64,000 nucleotides of DNA from Amblyomma americanum (taxonomy: Eukaryota; Arthropoda; Arachnida; Ixodida; Ixodidae): positions 150,845,311 through 150,909,310 of the forward strand of contig NC_135502.1 of assembly GCF_052857255.1 (NCBI RefSeq), read 5' to 3'. The translations under genes were made by a program, and so were the position numbers. The notes beneath the pieces are model-generated. The model was not told the DNA's origin. It worked only from the letters and a program-made list of their open reading frames with translations, and ran no database searches. Positions 42,988 through 55,937 of this stretch are shown here, piece by piece (within the stretch, counting starts at the first letter, position 1; every line of letters starts with the position of its first letter).

Positions 42988-45876
42988 ATGGCTACTGATA
43001 GACCTTTCTTTCCGCATGAGGTAGATAATGTTGTCTCAAATCAACATGCTGGTTCATTGAAGTGTCTTCACCTCAATGTTCGTTCGCTCTATAACAATGA
43101 AAGAGATATAGATGACTTTATCAATGGTTTTCATTTTTTGTTTGATGCTGTAATGCTCAGTGAAACTTGGTGCAGAGATGGTCCTGACGTGCCTAAGTTT
43201 AGACATTATCAATCGTTTTGTGTGAACCGAACAAACCGCAGTGGCGGTGGTGTTTTGCTGTTGTTGAAAGAACATGAAAGTTGTGAATTGCTTTCCCACT
43301 TTTGTGTTTGTTGCGTAGATTTTGAAATCGTAAGAGTTCGTGCGAATGAGTACATATTTTCTGTTTGCTACAGACCTCCAAATGGAAATGTTCCTCAGTT
43401 CCTATCTTTTTATGAACAGCTGCTGTCTTTTACTGCACAAAATAGCAATTACTTGGTGTGCGCTGGTGATTTTAATATCGACATGCTGACCCCTTCAATA
43501 CCACAAAAGACTATGTTAAATATTTTACCTTCAAATGGTCATGAAAATTTAATCCATACGCCAACAAGGATTACATCCGAAAGTGAAACATTGTTGGACT
43601 TCCTCATTACGAAGGCTGACACTGAACATGCTACTGCCGGGGTGATGTCACGCGATCTTAGTGATCACCTTCCAGTATTTTCCTTTATAAGAAAATACAA
43701 CTTCAGAAAGAACAGGAAACATGAGTATATCCTATGTCAAAATATTACTCAAACACGTCAAGATAGCTTCAGAGACGAACTTCTACGGTGCGACCTTAAA
43801 CAAATTTTAGAAATAGATAACGTTGAAATCGCGTACGGCAAGCTGATTGATGAAGCCTCTCGAATATATAAGAACCATTTTCCAGAAAAAAAAGTTCAGG
43901 CTCGGTAAAAAATTACGGAAGCCATGGATAACCCCCGAATTGCTAAAATGAATTAATTATAAAATTGCGCTTTATCACAAGTTCGTAAAGACTAAGGATC
44001 CAAGTACAATAAAGGAATACAAGTAATATAGAAACAAGCTAAATAAGGAACTAAAATTGCATAGGAAGTCCTATTTTCATGCAGAATTCGAGGGTTGTTT
44101 GAACAAACCTGATACCTTATGAGAAAGTTAAATGATGTCTTAAATCATCGAAAATCAGATCCGCGAATACGAACACTAATACTTGGAGGAAACGAAGTAT
44201 GAGGAAGTGCTCTTGCAAATGTATTTAATGATTAGCTTGTAAACTTTTCTGGTGGTAGTGCATCGTCTGATATTAGTGAATTTATTCCAAACAGAAATTC
44301 ATCTACACTCTTTCTTCACCCCTTTACTGAGCACGAGGTGACATCAGTTTTCCTTTCAATAAAAAATAGCTCAAGTTGCGATGCAGAAGGCATGCAGGTT
44401 CGCCCTATCAAGTATGTGCTTGACATGATTTCCCCGTACATTACCTATATTTTCAGTCTGTCTTTGTCAAGAGCTATATTTCCTCAACGGATACAAATAG
44501 CCAGAGTGTCGGTATTGTTCAAGAAAGGAGATGTTAATGATACTAAAAATTACAGACCCATTTCTATATTACCTGTTTTTTCGAAGGGACTAGAAAATCT
44601 AATACTAATGCATGTTTCGAAGTTTTTTGACAAACAGCCTAATTTCTCCAGCCCAGTTTGGATTTAGAAAACGACGGTCTACATAATTAGCACTACTTCA
44701 ACAAAAAAAATTTATTTTATCGCAATTTGAAATTAGGAACATTGTCCTTAGTATTTATATTGATTTTACTAAAGCATTTATTGCACCCTTCATTTGGTTC
44801 TATTTGATAAATAAATAAAATAAATAAAATAAGATTGAAATCTACGGTATTCGAAGGCACTGCGGAAGCCTTATAAAATCGTATTTTGATAATCGCTATC
44901 AATACGTTGAAATAAACAGTAGTCGCTCAAATTTGAAACATATCACCTGCGGCGTTCCTCAGGGTAGTATTTTTGGCCCGTTCCTGTTTATTGTCTATAT
45001 AAATGACTTAGTAAATATCTAAAATAAAAATGCGAAATACGTAATGTACGCAGACGATGCGAGTATATTGTTTTCATCAACTGACATTAGTAGCCTTGAG
45101 TATAAAGCTAACACTGCTCTGAAAATTCTTCATTTATGGTCAAAACAAAACTGTCTACAAATCAATACAAAGAAAACAAAAGCAATAATTTTTAGCCCAA
45201 ATCTAAGCAAATTATCAGTTCCGTCAACCTTGTCTATGACGATGTAAACATAGAAACTGAAGATAGTTTTAAAATACTTGGAGTTATTTTCACACAGAAT
45301 AAGCTTTGGGACATGCACATAGAATCGATATTGGGCAAATTATCTCGTGTAGTTGGCATGATGGTGCAGCTGAGACCACTATTACCTTACAGAATCAAGG
45401 TTCTTGTTTATAACACCCTATTTTTCTCTACACTTTATTACTGTCTACTCGTGTGGGGTACCACATCACGTACGAATTCAGAAAAGATACATATACTTCA
45501 GAAAAAGCTTTTGCGAGTAAAATTTAACATGCCTTAAAATGCCCACACATCAGACTTATTTCCGAAAGCAAATATAATACCCCAGTTTAACCTTTATCAT
45601 TGGAAGTTAAGTCAAGCTTTCAAACGGGAGGTAAAAGAGAATTTACAGTTCCTTCATGAGTTATTTTATCTCACCAGGAACACACATTCTTACATCACAA
45701 GGTGTACGGAACAGTGGAAGGTAGTCACTCTGCGTGCCAATTATTCTACACAACAGATATCATACACACTACCAACACTTTTAAAATTGTTTCTGAAATC
45801 AAGTCTTGATATTTATATAACTGATGTACGAGATTTAGGTCAACACTTTGTCACTCAATCTTTCTTAAATAATTGA
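42988..45876 (+). pseudogene. LINE copy 2 ORF2 (APE and RT), broken
   Basis: Duplicate of 28406-31294 with the same frameshift after about 43900, TAA stop and microsatellite interruption. The endonuclease part is open to 43908; GDFN and SDHLPVF motifs are retained. Confidence 0.85.
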
Positions 45877-46792
45877 AGAGCGTTTTTCAGGTAATTTGTG
45901 TTTTTGCGTTTATTTTTTGTCAAATTTCACATGTGGTCAATTGCTATGTATGTCTCCTGCTCAATCGCTGTTTGCCTTGTAAAGGAGGCTGCGGGCTCTA
46001 GTCAAGTCGCTTGCCTCTAAAGGGACTTTTACTCGCAGTCTCCTCCATCACTGATGGAAGTAAAGAAGTTATTGCTTGCTTTAAAGCAGCTGAAAAAACA
46101 ACCATGCCGCCGATGGGATCCGAACTCACGACCTGCGAATATTGCGTCGGGTGCTCTACCAACGGAGATACGGCAACGGCTGTACAGTCTGATGCTTTCG
46201 TGAGTATTTGTTTTGCGTGTAAGGGAACCTTGAGAGAGTTCACCAGCGCCAACCTCGTCCATAGCGATGGACGTAGCACGTGGTGTCATACCGCGAGTGT
46301 GACGTTGAACTTCATCTAATGGCGCGGGCGGCAACTGTGCGAGAGCCCTCTTATGCTACCTATGGCACCAAGACTGCCAGAACCGAGACCACAGTTAAGC
46401 TATTAGCAGACAATTCAAATGAAATGGGGGTTCGTTTGACAAACATATAAGCAAACCAACAGTCACCGAAACCAAGGTGCATAGGGGAATGTTAGTAATT
46501 TTTTTTTAATTTCTAGTGCCAAACAAATGGTTTAAAGATAATTACTTATAAAACAGGAAAAAAAACAGCCAATCCGCCGGTGTGATCCGAACACACGAGC
46601 TCCGAATATTGCGTCTGGTGCTCTACCAACTGAGCTACGGCTACGGCTGTCCAGTCTGCTGCTTTTGTGAGTGTATAAGTTTTGCGTGTAACCAACCTTG
46701 AGAGCGTTCACCAGCGCCACCCTCGACCATAGCAGTGGACCTAGCACGTCCTGTAATACCGCGAGTGTGACGTAATACATCATCTAACGGCG

Positions 46793-47020
46793 ATGGCGGA
46801 ATCTCTGCAAGAGCCCTTATATACTACTTATGGCATCAAGTGTACCAGAACCGCGACCCCCGCTAAGCTATTAGCAGACAAGGCAAATGAAATAAGGGGC
46901 TCGTTTGAAAAACATATTAAGGAAGCTAACATTCACCGAAACCAAGATGCACAGGGGAATGTTTGTAATTTTTTTAAATTTCTAGTGTTAAACAATTGGT
47001 TTAAAGATAATGACTTATAA
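46793..47020 (+). CDS. Array ORF with lost stop, 75 codons (duplicate)
   Basis: Same as 32211-32438 except one residue (K-L-L-A-D here, K-L-L-A-E there). The D form matches most units, so the E in copy 1 is the derived change. Confidence 0.25.
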   Translation: MAESLQEPLYTTYGIKCTRTATPAKLLADKANEIRGSFEKHIKEANIHRNQDAQGNVCNFFKFLVLNNWFKDNDL

Positions 47021-47974
47021 AGCAGCAGAAAAAGCAACCATGCCGCCGGTGTGATCCGAACCCACGAGCTCCGAATATTGCGTCCAGTGCTCTACCAACT
47101 GAGCTACGGCGACGTCTGTCCAGTCTGCTGCTTTCGTGAGTATATAAGTTTTGCGAGTAAACGAACCTTGAGAGTGTTCACCACGCCACCCTCCACCATA
47201 GCGGTGGATGTAGCACGTCCTGTAATACCGCGAGTGTGACGTAGTACATCATTTAACGGCGATGGCGGAAGCTGAGCGAGAGCCTTTATATGCTACCTAT
47301 GGCATCAAGTCTGCCAGTACCGAGACCCCCGTTAAGCTATTAGCAGACGATTCTAATGAAATGAAGGGCTCGTTTGACAAACATATTAAGGAAGCCAACA
47401 GTCACCGAAACCAAGATGCTTAGGGGAATGTTTGCAATTTTTTAATTTGTAGTGGCAATCACTTGGTTTAAAAAAATTACTTAAAATTCAGCAGAACAAA
47501 CAACCATGCCGCTGGTGAAATCCGAGCCTACGACCTCCGAATATCGCTTCCGGTGCTCTACCAACTGAGCTACTGCGACGGCTGTGCAGTCTGCTGCATT
47601 TGTGGGTTTTTGTTTTGCGTGTAAGCGAACCTTGAGAGTGTTCACAAACGCCAACATCGTCCCTGGCGGTGGACGTAGCCCGTGGTGTAATACCGCCAGT
47701 GTGACGTTGAACTTCGTTTAAAGGCGAGGGCGGAAACTGTGCGAGAGCCCTCTCACGCTACCTATAGCATCAAGACTACCAGAACCGGGACCTCCGTTAA
47801 GCTAATTGCCGACAAGGCAAATGAAATGAGGAGCTCGTTTGAAAAACATATTTTGGAAGCTAATAGTCACCGGAACCAAGGTGTATTGTGGAGTGTTTGA
47901 AATTTTTTAAATTTGTATTGCCAATCGATTGGTTTAAAGAAAATTACTTATAAAGCAGCACAAAAAACAACCAT

Positions 47975-48046
47975 GCCGCCGGTGGGTTCCGAACCCACGA
48001 CCTCCGAATATTGCGTCCGGTGCTCTACCAGCTGAGCTACGGCGAC
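47975..48046 (-). ncRNA. tRNA-like Pol III cassette (duplicate of 33393-33464)
   Basis: Same stems, boxes and T6 terminator as 33393-33464. Confidence 0.55.
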
Positions 48047-51000
48047 GGCTGTCCAGTCTGCTGCTATCGTGAGTATTTAAACTATGCGCGTAAGCGAACC
48101 TTGAGAGTGTTCACCAGCGCCATCCTCGTCCATAGCGGCGTTCGTGGCACCTCCTGTAATACCGCAAGTGTGACCTAGAACATCCTCTCACGGCGATGGT
48201 GGAAACTGTGCAAGAGCCCTTATATACTACCTATGGCATCAAGTGCACCAGAACCGCGACCCCCGCTAAGCTATTAGCAGACAAGGCAAATCAAATAAGG
48301 GGCTCGTTTGAAAAACATATTAAGGAAGCTAACAGTCACTGAAACCAAGATGCATAGGGGAATTTTTGTAATTTTCTTAATTTGTGCTTGCAGTCAATTG
48401 CTTTAAAGAAAATTACTTATAAAGCAGCAGAAAAAACAGCCATGTAACAGGTGGGATCCGAACCCACGACCTCCGAATATCGCGTCCGGTGCTCTACCAA
48501 CTGGCCTACGGCGACGGCTGTCCAGTCTGCTGCTTTCGTGGGTATTTATATTTTGCGTGTAAGCGAACTTTGAGGGTTCACCAGCGCCAGCCTCGTCCAT
48601 AGCGGTGGACGTAGCACGTAATGTAATACCGCGAGTGTGACGTTGAACGTAATCTAGCGGCGGTGGCGGAAACTGTGCGAGAGCCCTCTTATGATACCTG
48701 TGGCATCAAGACTGCCAGAACCGAAACCCCCGTTAAGCTATTACCAGCCAAGGCAAGTGAAATGGGGGGCCGTTTGACAAACATATTAATCAAGCCAACA
48801 GTCACCGAAACCAAGGTGCATAGGGGAATGTTCGTCATTTTTTTTATTTGTAGTTGCAATCAATTGGTTTAAAGAAAATTACTTATAAAGCAGCAGAAAA
48901 AAACAGCCATGCCTCCAGTGTGATCGTCAGCCACGACCTCAGAATATCGCGTCTGGTGCTCTATCATCTGAGCTGCGGCGATGGATGTCCAGTCGGCTGC
49001 TTTCTTGAGTATTTATGTTTTGCGTGTAAGCGAACCTTGAGAGTGTTCGCCAGCGCCACCCTCGTCCATAGCGGTGGACATAGCACGTCCTGTAATACCG
49101 AGAGTGTTACGTAGTACATCATCTAACGGCGATGGCGGAAACTGTGCAAGAGCCCTAATATGCTACCTATAGCATCAAGTCTGCCAGAACCGAGACCCCG
49201 TTAAGCTATTAGCAGACGATTTTAATGAAATGAAGGGCTCGTTTGAAAAAAATATTAATAAGGAAGCCAACAGTCACCGAAACCAAGATGCATAGGGGAA
49301 TGTTTGTAATTTTTTTTAATTTGTAGTGGCAACCATTTGGTATAAAAAAATTTACGTAAAATTCAGCAGAAAAAACTACCATGCCGCTGGTGAAATCTGA
49401 GCCCACGACATCCGAATATCGCTTCCGGTGCTCTACCAACTGAGCTACGGCGACGGTTGTGCAGTCTGCTGCTTTTGTGGGTTTTTGTTTTGCGTGTAAG
49501 CGAACCTTGAGAGTGTTCACAAACGCCAACATCGTCCCTAGCGGTGGACGTAGCACGTTTTGTAATACCGCGAGTGTGACATTGAACTTCATCTAAAGGC
49601 GAGGGCGGAAACTGTGCGAGAGCCCTCTTACGCTACCTATAGCATCAAGACTACCAGAACCGGGACCCTCGTTAAGCTAATTTCAGACAAGGCAAATGAA
49701 ATGAGGGGCTCGTTTGACAAACATATTAAGGAAGCCAACAGTCCCCGCAACCAAGGTGCATAGGGTAATATTTGTCTTCTTTTTAATTTGTAGTGGCAAC
49801 CATTTTGTTTATAGAAAGTTACTTATAAAGCAGCAGAAAAAAACAACCATGCCGTGGGAGGGATCGGAACCCACGACCTCCGAATATTGCGTCCGGTGCT
49901 ACAGCAACTGAGCTCCGGCGACGGCTATCCAGTGTGCTGCTTTCGTGGGTATTTGTTTGCATGTAATCGAACCTTGAGAGTGTTTACCAGCGCCAACCTC
50001 GTCCATAGCGGTGGACGAGCACGTCGTGTAATACCGCAAGTGTGACGTTGAACGTCATCTAACGGCGAGGGCGAAAACTGTGTGAGAGCCCGCTTATGAT
50101 ACCTATGACATCAAGACTGCCAGAACCGAGACCACCATTAAGCTATTAGCAGACAAGGCAAATGAAATTAGGGGCTCGTTTGACAAATATTAAGGAAGCT
50201 AACAGTCATCGAAACCAAAGTGCATAGGGGAATGCTCGTAATTTTTTTAATTTAAGGTGGCAATCAATTGGTTTAAAGAAAATTACTTAAAAATCAAGAG
50301 AAATACAACCATGCCGCCGGTGGTATCCGAACCCACGACCTCCGATTATCGCGTCCGGTCCTCTGCCAACTGACCTGGGGCGACGGCTGTCCAGTCTGCT
50401 GCTTTCGAGGGTATTTATTTATGTTTTGCGTGTAAGCAATATTTGAGAGTGTTCACCAGCGCCAACCTCGTCCATAGCGGTGGACATAGCCCGTCCTGTA
50501 ATACCGCGAGTGTGACATTGAACGTCATCTAACGGCGTGGGCGGCAACTGTACGAGAGCCCCCATATGCTACCTAGGGCACCAAGACTGCCAGAACCGAT
50601 GCCACCATGAAGCTATCAGCAGACAATTCAAATGAAATGGGATGTCGTTTGACAAACAAATTAAGGAAGACAACAGTCAACGAAACCAAGGGGCATAGGG
50701 AAATGTTTGTAAATGTTTTTTATTTGTAGTGGCAATCAATTGGTTTAAAGAAAGTCACTTATAAAGCAGCAGAAAAAACAACCATGCCGCTGGTGGGATC
50801 CGAACCCACGACTTCCGAATATTGCGCCCGGTACTCCCAACTGAGCTCCATCGACGGCTGTCCAGTCTGCAGCTTTCGTGGGTATTTGTTTTGCGTGTAA
50901 GCGAACCTTGAAAGTGTTCATCACGACAATCTCGTCCATAGCGGTGACGTAGCACGTCGTGTAATACAGCGAGTGTGACGTTGAACGTCATCTAACGGCG

Positions 51001-54000
51001 AGAGCGAAAACAGTATGAGAGCCCCCTTATGCTAAATATGGCATCAAGACTGCCAGAACCGAGACCACCGTTAAACTATTAGCAGACAAGGCATATAAAT
51101 GAGGGTCTCGTTTGACAAACATACCAAGGAAGCTAACAGTCACCGAAACCAAGGCGCATAGGGGAATGATTGAAATTTTTTAAATTTCTAGTGCTAAACA
51201 ATTGGTTTAAAGATAATTACTTATAAAGCAGCAGAAAAACAACCATGCCGCCGGTGTGATCCGAACCCACGAGCTCCGAATATTGCGTCCGGTGCTCTAC
51301 CAACTGAGCTACGGCGACGGCTGTCCAGTCTGCTGCTTTCGTGAGTATTTATGTTTTGCTTGTAGGCGAACCTTGAGAGTGTTCACCAGCGCCACCCTCG
51401 TCCATAGCGGTGGGCGTAGCACGTCCTGTAATACCGCGAGTGTGACGTGGTACGTCATCAAACGGCGATGGCGGAAACTGCGCAAGAGCCCTTATATGCT
51501 ACCTATGGCATCAAGTCTGCCAGAAACGAGACCACAGTTAAGCTATTAGCAGACAAGGCAAATGAAATAAGGGGCTCGTTTGAAAAACATATTAAGGAAG
51601 CCAGCAGTCACCGAAACCAAGATGCATAGGGGAATTTTTGTAATTTTCTTAATTTTTAGTTGCAGTCAATTGGTTTTAAGAAAATTACTTATAAAGCAGC
51701 AGAAAAAACAGCCATGTCATCGGTGGGATCCGAACCCACGACCTCCGAATATCGCGTCCGGTGCTCTACCAACTGGCCAACGGCGACGGCTGTCCAGTCT
51801 GCTGCTTTCGTGGGTAATTATGTTTCGCGTGTAAGCGAACTTTGAGTGTTCACCAGCGCCAATCTCGTCCATAGCTGTGGACGTAGCATGTAATGTAATA
51901 CCGCGAGTGTGACGTTGAACGTAATCTAGTGGCGGGGGCGGAAACTATGCGAGAGCCCTCTTATGATACCTGTGGCATCAAGACTGCCAGAACCGAAATC
52001 CCCGCTAAGCTATTACCAGCCAAGGCAAATGAAATACGGGCCGTTTGACAAACATATTAAGCAAGCCAACATTCACCGAAACCGAGGTGCATAGGTTAAT
52101 GTTTGTAATTTTTTTAATTTGTAGTGGCAATCAATTGGTTTAAAGAAAGTTAATTATAAATCAGCAGCAAAATCAACCATGCCGCCGGTGGGATCCGAAC
52201 CCACGACCACCGAATATCGCTTTCGGTGCTCTACCAACTGAGAAACGGCGACGGCTGTCCAGTCTGCTGCTTTCCTGGGTATTTATGTTTTGCTTGTAAG
52301 CGAACCTTGAGAGTGTTCACCAGCGCCACCCTCGTTCATAGCGGTGTTCGTAGCATGTCCTGTAATACCGCCAGTGTGACGTTGTACGTCATCAAACGGC
52401 GATGGCGGAAACTGAGCAAGAGCCCTTATATGCTACCTATGGCATCAAGTCTGCAAGAAACGAGACCACAGTTAAGCTATTACCAGACAAGGCAAACGAA
52501 ATGAGGAGTTCGTTTGACAAACATATTAAGGAAGTCAACAGTCACCGAAACCAAGGTGCATAGGAAAATGTTTGTAAGTGTCTTTATTTCTTGTGCCAAT
52601 CACTTGGTTAAAAGATATTTATTTATAAAGCAGCAGAAAAACCAACCACTGTCCAGTCTGCTTCTTTCGTTGGCGTTTGTGTTTTGCTTGTAAGCGAACC
52701 TTGAGAGTGTTCAACAGTGTCACCAGCATCCATACCGGTGGATGTTGAACGTCTTGTAATACCGCGAGTGTGACGTAGAACGTCATCTAACGGCACGGGC
52801 GCAAACTGTGCGAGAGCTCTCTTATGCTACCAATGGCATCAAGAATGCCAGAACCGAGACCACCGTTAAGCTATTAGCAGACAAGGCTAATGAAATGAGG
52901 GGCTCGTTTGACAAACGTATAAGGAAGCTAACAGTCACCGAAGCCATGGTGCATAGGGGAATGATTGTAAATTTTTAAATTTATAGTGTTAAACAATTGG
53001 TTTAAAGATAATTACTTATAAAGCAGCAGAAAAAACAACCATGCTGCCGGTGTGATCCGAGCCCACGAGCTCCGAATATTGCCTCCGGTGCTCTACCAAC
53101 TGAGCTACGGCGACAGGTGTCCAGTCTGCTGCTTTCGTGAGTATATTAGTTTTACGTGTAAACGAACCACGAGAGCGTTCACCAGCGCCACCCTCGACCA
53201 TAGCGGTGGACGTAGCACGTCCTGTAATACCGCGAGTGTGACGTAGTACATCATCTAGCGGCGATGGCGGAAACTGTGCATGAACCCTTATATGCTACCT
53301 ATGGCATCAAGTCTGCCAGAACCGAGACCCCCGTTAAACTATTAGCAGACGAGGCAAACGAGGCAAACAGTCCCCGAAACCAAGATGCATAGAGAATGTT
53401 CGTAATTTTTTAATTTGTAGTAGCAATCAATTGGTTTAAAGAAAATTACTTTAAAATCAAGACAAAAACAACCATGCCGCCGGTGGGATCCGAACCCACG
53501 ACTTCCGAATATCGCGTCCGGTGCTCACCCAACGTTCCTTCGGCGACAGCTGTCCAGTCTTCTGCTTTCGAGGGTTTTTATTTATATTTTGCCTGTAAGC
53601 AATCTTTGAGAGTGTTCACCAGGGCCAACCTCGTCCATAGCGGTGGACGTAGCCGGTCCTGTAATACAGCGAGTGTGACGTTGAACGTCATCTAACGGCG
53701 TGGGCGGCTACTGTGCGTGAGCCCCCATATGCGACCTATGGCACCAAGAGTTCCAGAACCATGCCACCGTGAAGCTATTAGCAGACATTTCAAATGAAAT
53801 GGGGGGTCGTTTGACAAACATATTAAAAAAACAGTCAACGAAACCAAGGTGCACAGGGAAATGTTTGTAGATGTTTTTAATTTGTAGTGCCAAGCAATTG
53901 GTTTAAAGAAAATCACTTATGAAGCAGCAGAAAAAACATCCACGCCGCTGGTGGGATCCGAACCCAAGACTTCCGAATATTGCGTCCGGTGCTCTAGTAT

Positions 54001-54895
54001 CTGAGCTCCAGCGAGGCTGTCCAGTCTGCTGCTTTCGTGCGTATTTGTTTTGCGTGTAAGCGAACCTTGAGAGTGTTCACCACGCCAATCTCGTCCATAG
54101 CGGTTACGTAGCACGTCGTGTAATACCGCGAGTGATGTAGTACATCCTCTAACGGCGATGGCGGAAACTGTGCAAGAGCCCTTATATGCTACCTAAGGCA
54201 TCAAGTCTGCCAGAACCGAGAGCCCCGTTAAACTATTAGCAAACAAGGCAAATGAAATGAAGGGCTCGTTTTACAAACATTAAGGAAGCTAACAGTCACC
54301 GAAACCAAGATGCATAAGGGAATGTTTGTAATTTTTTAAAATTTGTAGTGGCAATCATTTGGTTTTAAAAAAATTACATAAAAATCAGCAGAAAAAACAA
54401 CCATGCCGCTGGTGAGATCCGAGCCCACAACCTCCGAATATCGCTTCCGGTGCTCTACCATCTGAGCTACGGAGACGTCTGTGCAGTCTGCTCCTTTTGA
54501 AGGTTTTTTTGCTTTAAGCGAACCTTGAGAGTGTTCACAGCGCCAACATCGTCCCTAGCGGTGCACTTAGCCCGTGGTGTAATACCGCGAGTGTGACGTT
54601 GAACTTCATCTAAAGGCGAGGGCGGAAACTGTGAGAGAGCCCTTTTATGCTACCTATAGCATCAAGACTACCAGAACCGAGACCCCCGTGAAGCTATTAG
54701 CAGACAAGGCAAATGAAATAAGGGGCTCGTTTGACAAACATATTAAGGAAACCAAGATACATATTGTAATGTTTGTAATTTTTTTAATTTGTAGTGGCAA
54801 TCAATAGGTTTAAAGAAAATTAAATAAAAATCAGTAGAAAACCCATCCATGCCAACGTTGGGTTCCGAACCCACGACCTCCGAATATCGCGTCCG

Positions 54896-55498
54896 GAGCT
54901 CTACCAACTGGCCTATGGCGACGGCTGTCCAGTCTACTCCTTTCGTGGCTATTTATCTTTTGCGTGCAAGCAAACTTTGAGAGTGTTCACCAGCGCCAAC
55001 CTCGTCCTTAGCAGTGGACGCACACGTCCTGTAATAACGCGAATTCGTAGTACATCATCTAACGGCAATGGCGGAAACAGTGAAAGAGCCCTCATATGCT
55101 ACCTATGGCATCAAGTCTGCCAGAACCGAGACCCCCGTTACGCTATTAGTAGACAAGGCAAATGAAATGAGGGGCTCGTTTGACAAACATATTAAGGAAG
55201 CCAACAGTCACCGAAACCAAGGTGCATAGGGGAATGTTTGTATTTTTTTATTTTCTAGTGCCATTCTATTGGTTTGATGAAAATTACTTATAAAGCAGCT
55301 GAAAAAACAACCATGCCGCCGTTGGGATCCGAACTCACATCCTCCGAATATTGCGTTGGGTGCGCTACCAACTGAGCTACGGCGACGGCTGTCCAGTCTG
55401 CTGCTTTCGTGAGTATTTAAGTTTCGCGTTAAGCGAACCTTGAGAGTGTTCACCAGCGCCACCCTCGTCCATAGCGGCGGACGTAGCACGTCCTGTAA
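54896..55498. repeat. 466-bp tRNA-like/ORF tandem array, segment 6 (right end)
   Basis: Continues the unit cut at the duplication boundary, then one more unit with a tRNA-like segment near 55317. The array stops within the spacer after GTAGCACGTCCTGTAA; the next bases (GGCATTGTGGGTGC) are unrelated. The left edge of the array falls at a different point of the unit, so the array is not a whole number of units. Confidence 0.95.
55068..55229 (+). CDS. Intact copy of the array's 53-codon ORF (rightmost)
   Basis: MAETVKEPSYATYGIK, ETPVTLLVDKANEMRG, ending EANSHRNQGA and TAG. Close to the consensus of all units, with K to T and A to V changes. It is the last ORF of the array. Confidence 0.35.
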   Translation: MAETVKEPSYATYGIKSARTETPVTLLVDKANEMRGSFDKHIKEANSHRNQGA

Positions 55499-55812
55499 GG
55501 CATTGTGGGTGCAAGAATACACAGCTGGAAATTATGATGTTATGCATGTGAAGTGCCTGCTGTTCACTAGTTAAGAGGTCTGAAACGAGCTTCATCGGAG
55601 TGGATGTCTCCACTGTTCAGATTTGGGGCTGTTCTTACCTGTACCCATTTCAGCGTACATTACAGAGCACAAGTATGTATTGAGTTTTCTATGATCTGTT
55701 TTCTCACCTCTGTGATAAGATCAGTGTATTGCAATCTCTGCTTTGTACCAGAACGTTGACAGCATGTATTGGCGTTCCCTTATTCAAAATAATATGTGTC
55801 TCTTCTCAATAG
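55499..55812. other. Unique sequence right of the array, no recognised gene
   Basis: AT-rich and non-repetitive within the window. It ends in a good acceptor-like tract (TGTGTCTCTTCTCAATAG, 55795-55812). Confidence 0.4.
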
Positions 55813-55937
55813 GTCATCATCAGATAGTGCGACTTTCATGCTCAGTATGAAGCAGTGCTTAAATTCAGGGGCGCCTCGGCAGGCCGCAGAACCCCTACCA
55901 AGACTAACGGAGAATCTGAGAATCCCCGTACCGGAAT
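55813..55937 (+). CDS. Candidate internal exon, unknown protein
   Basis: Preceded by the acceptor TCTCTTCTCAATAG and followed by a weaker donor AAT|GTAGGG. The open frame starts one base into the exon and reads SSSDSATFMLSMKQCLN, SGAPRQAAEPLPRL, TENLRIPVPE. The composition looks coding, but I do not recognise the family. Its first base would complete the codon left open by the candidate exon at 8219-8375, giving FVQ-M-SSSD. The exon ends with one base of a codon. The strand and phase agreement across the array is suggestive, not proof. Confidence 0.4.

Larger units (their letters stand above)
41583..46080 (+). mobile_element. CR1/L2-like LINE, copy 2 (duplicate, inactive)
   Basis: Copied with its flanks by the 14.58-kb duplication. 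It shares every inactivating change seen in copy 1, including both ORF1 stops, the ORF2 frameshift and the microsatellite in the RT. This shows it did not arise by a new retrotransposition. Two substitutions separate the copies (GAAGGCAACG here against GAAGACAACG; AAAATGAATT against AAAACGAATT). Confidence 0.9.
46527..48317. repeat. 1.8-kb four-unit block, copy 3
   Basis: Third copy of the block, present because copy 2 lies within the 14.58-kb duplication. Confidence 0.85.
40316..54895. repeat. 14.58-kb tandem duplication, copy 2
   Basis: Direct repeat of 25737-40315. At the junction GCGTCCG|GAACTTTG the bases GA (40316-40317) could come from either side, giving 2 bp of microhomology. After 54895 the tRNA-like segment cut at the junction continues normally (GAGCTCTACCAACTGGCC), which fixes the original right boundary. 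Carries a second copy of the CR1/L2-like LINE and about 22 array units. Confidence 0.95.
46081..54895. repeat. 466-bp tRNA-like/ORF tandem array, segment 5 (duplicate)
   Basis: Duplicate of 31499-40315; unit positions are those of segment 3 plus 14,582, falling to plus 14,580 after about 54,130. Includes the block 46527-48317, the stop-lost ORF 46793-47020, the tRNA-like copy 47975-48046, open ORFs 47262-47423, 51468-51629 and 52402-52563, and the tRNA-less unit at 52648/52649. Confidence 0.95.

Noticed and set aside
12905..55390. Calling dozens of functional tRNA genes
   Set aside because: The consensus has G33 and G58, no readable anticodon and many copies with broken stems. They are described as tRNA-like cassettes instead.
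12853..55498. CRISPR-like direct repeats
   Set aside because: The period is about 466 bp with the whole unit repeated, no short repeat/unique-spacer pattern, in a eukaryotic genome.
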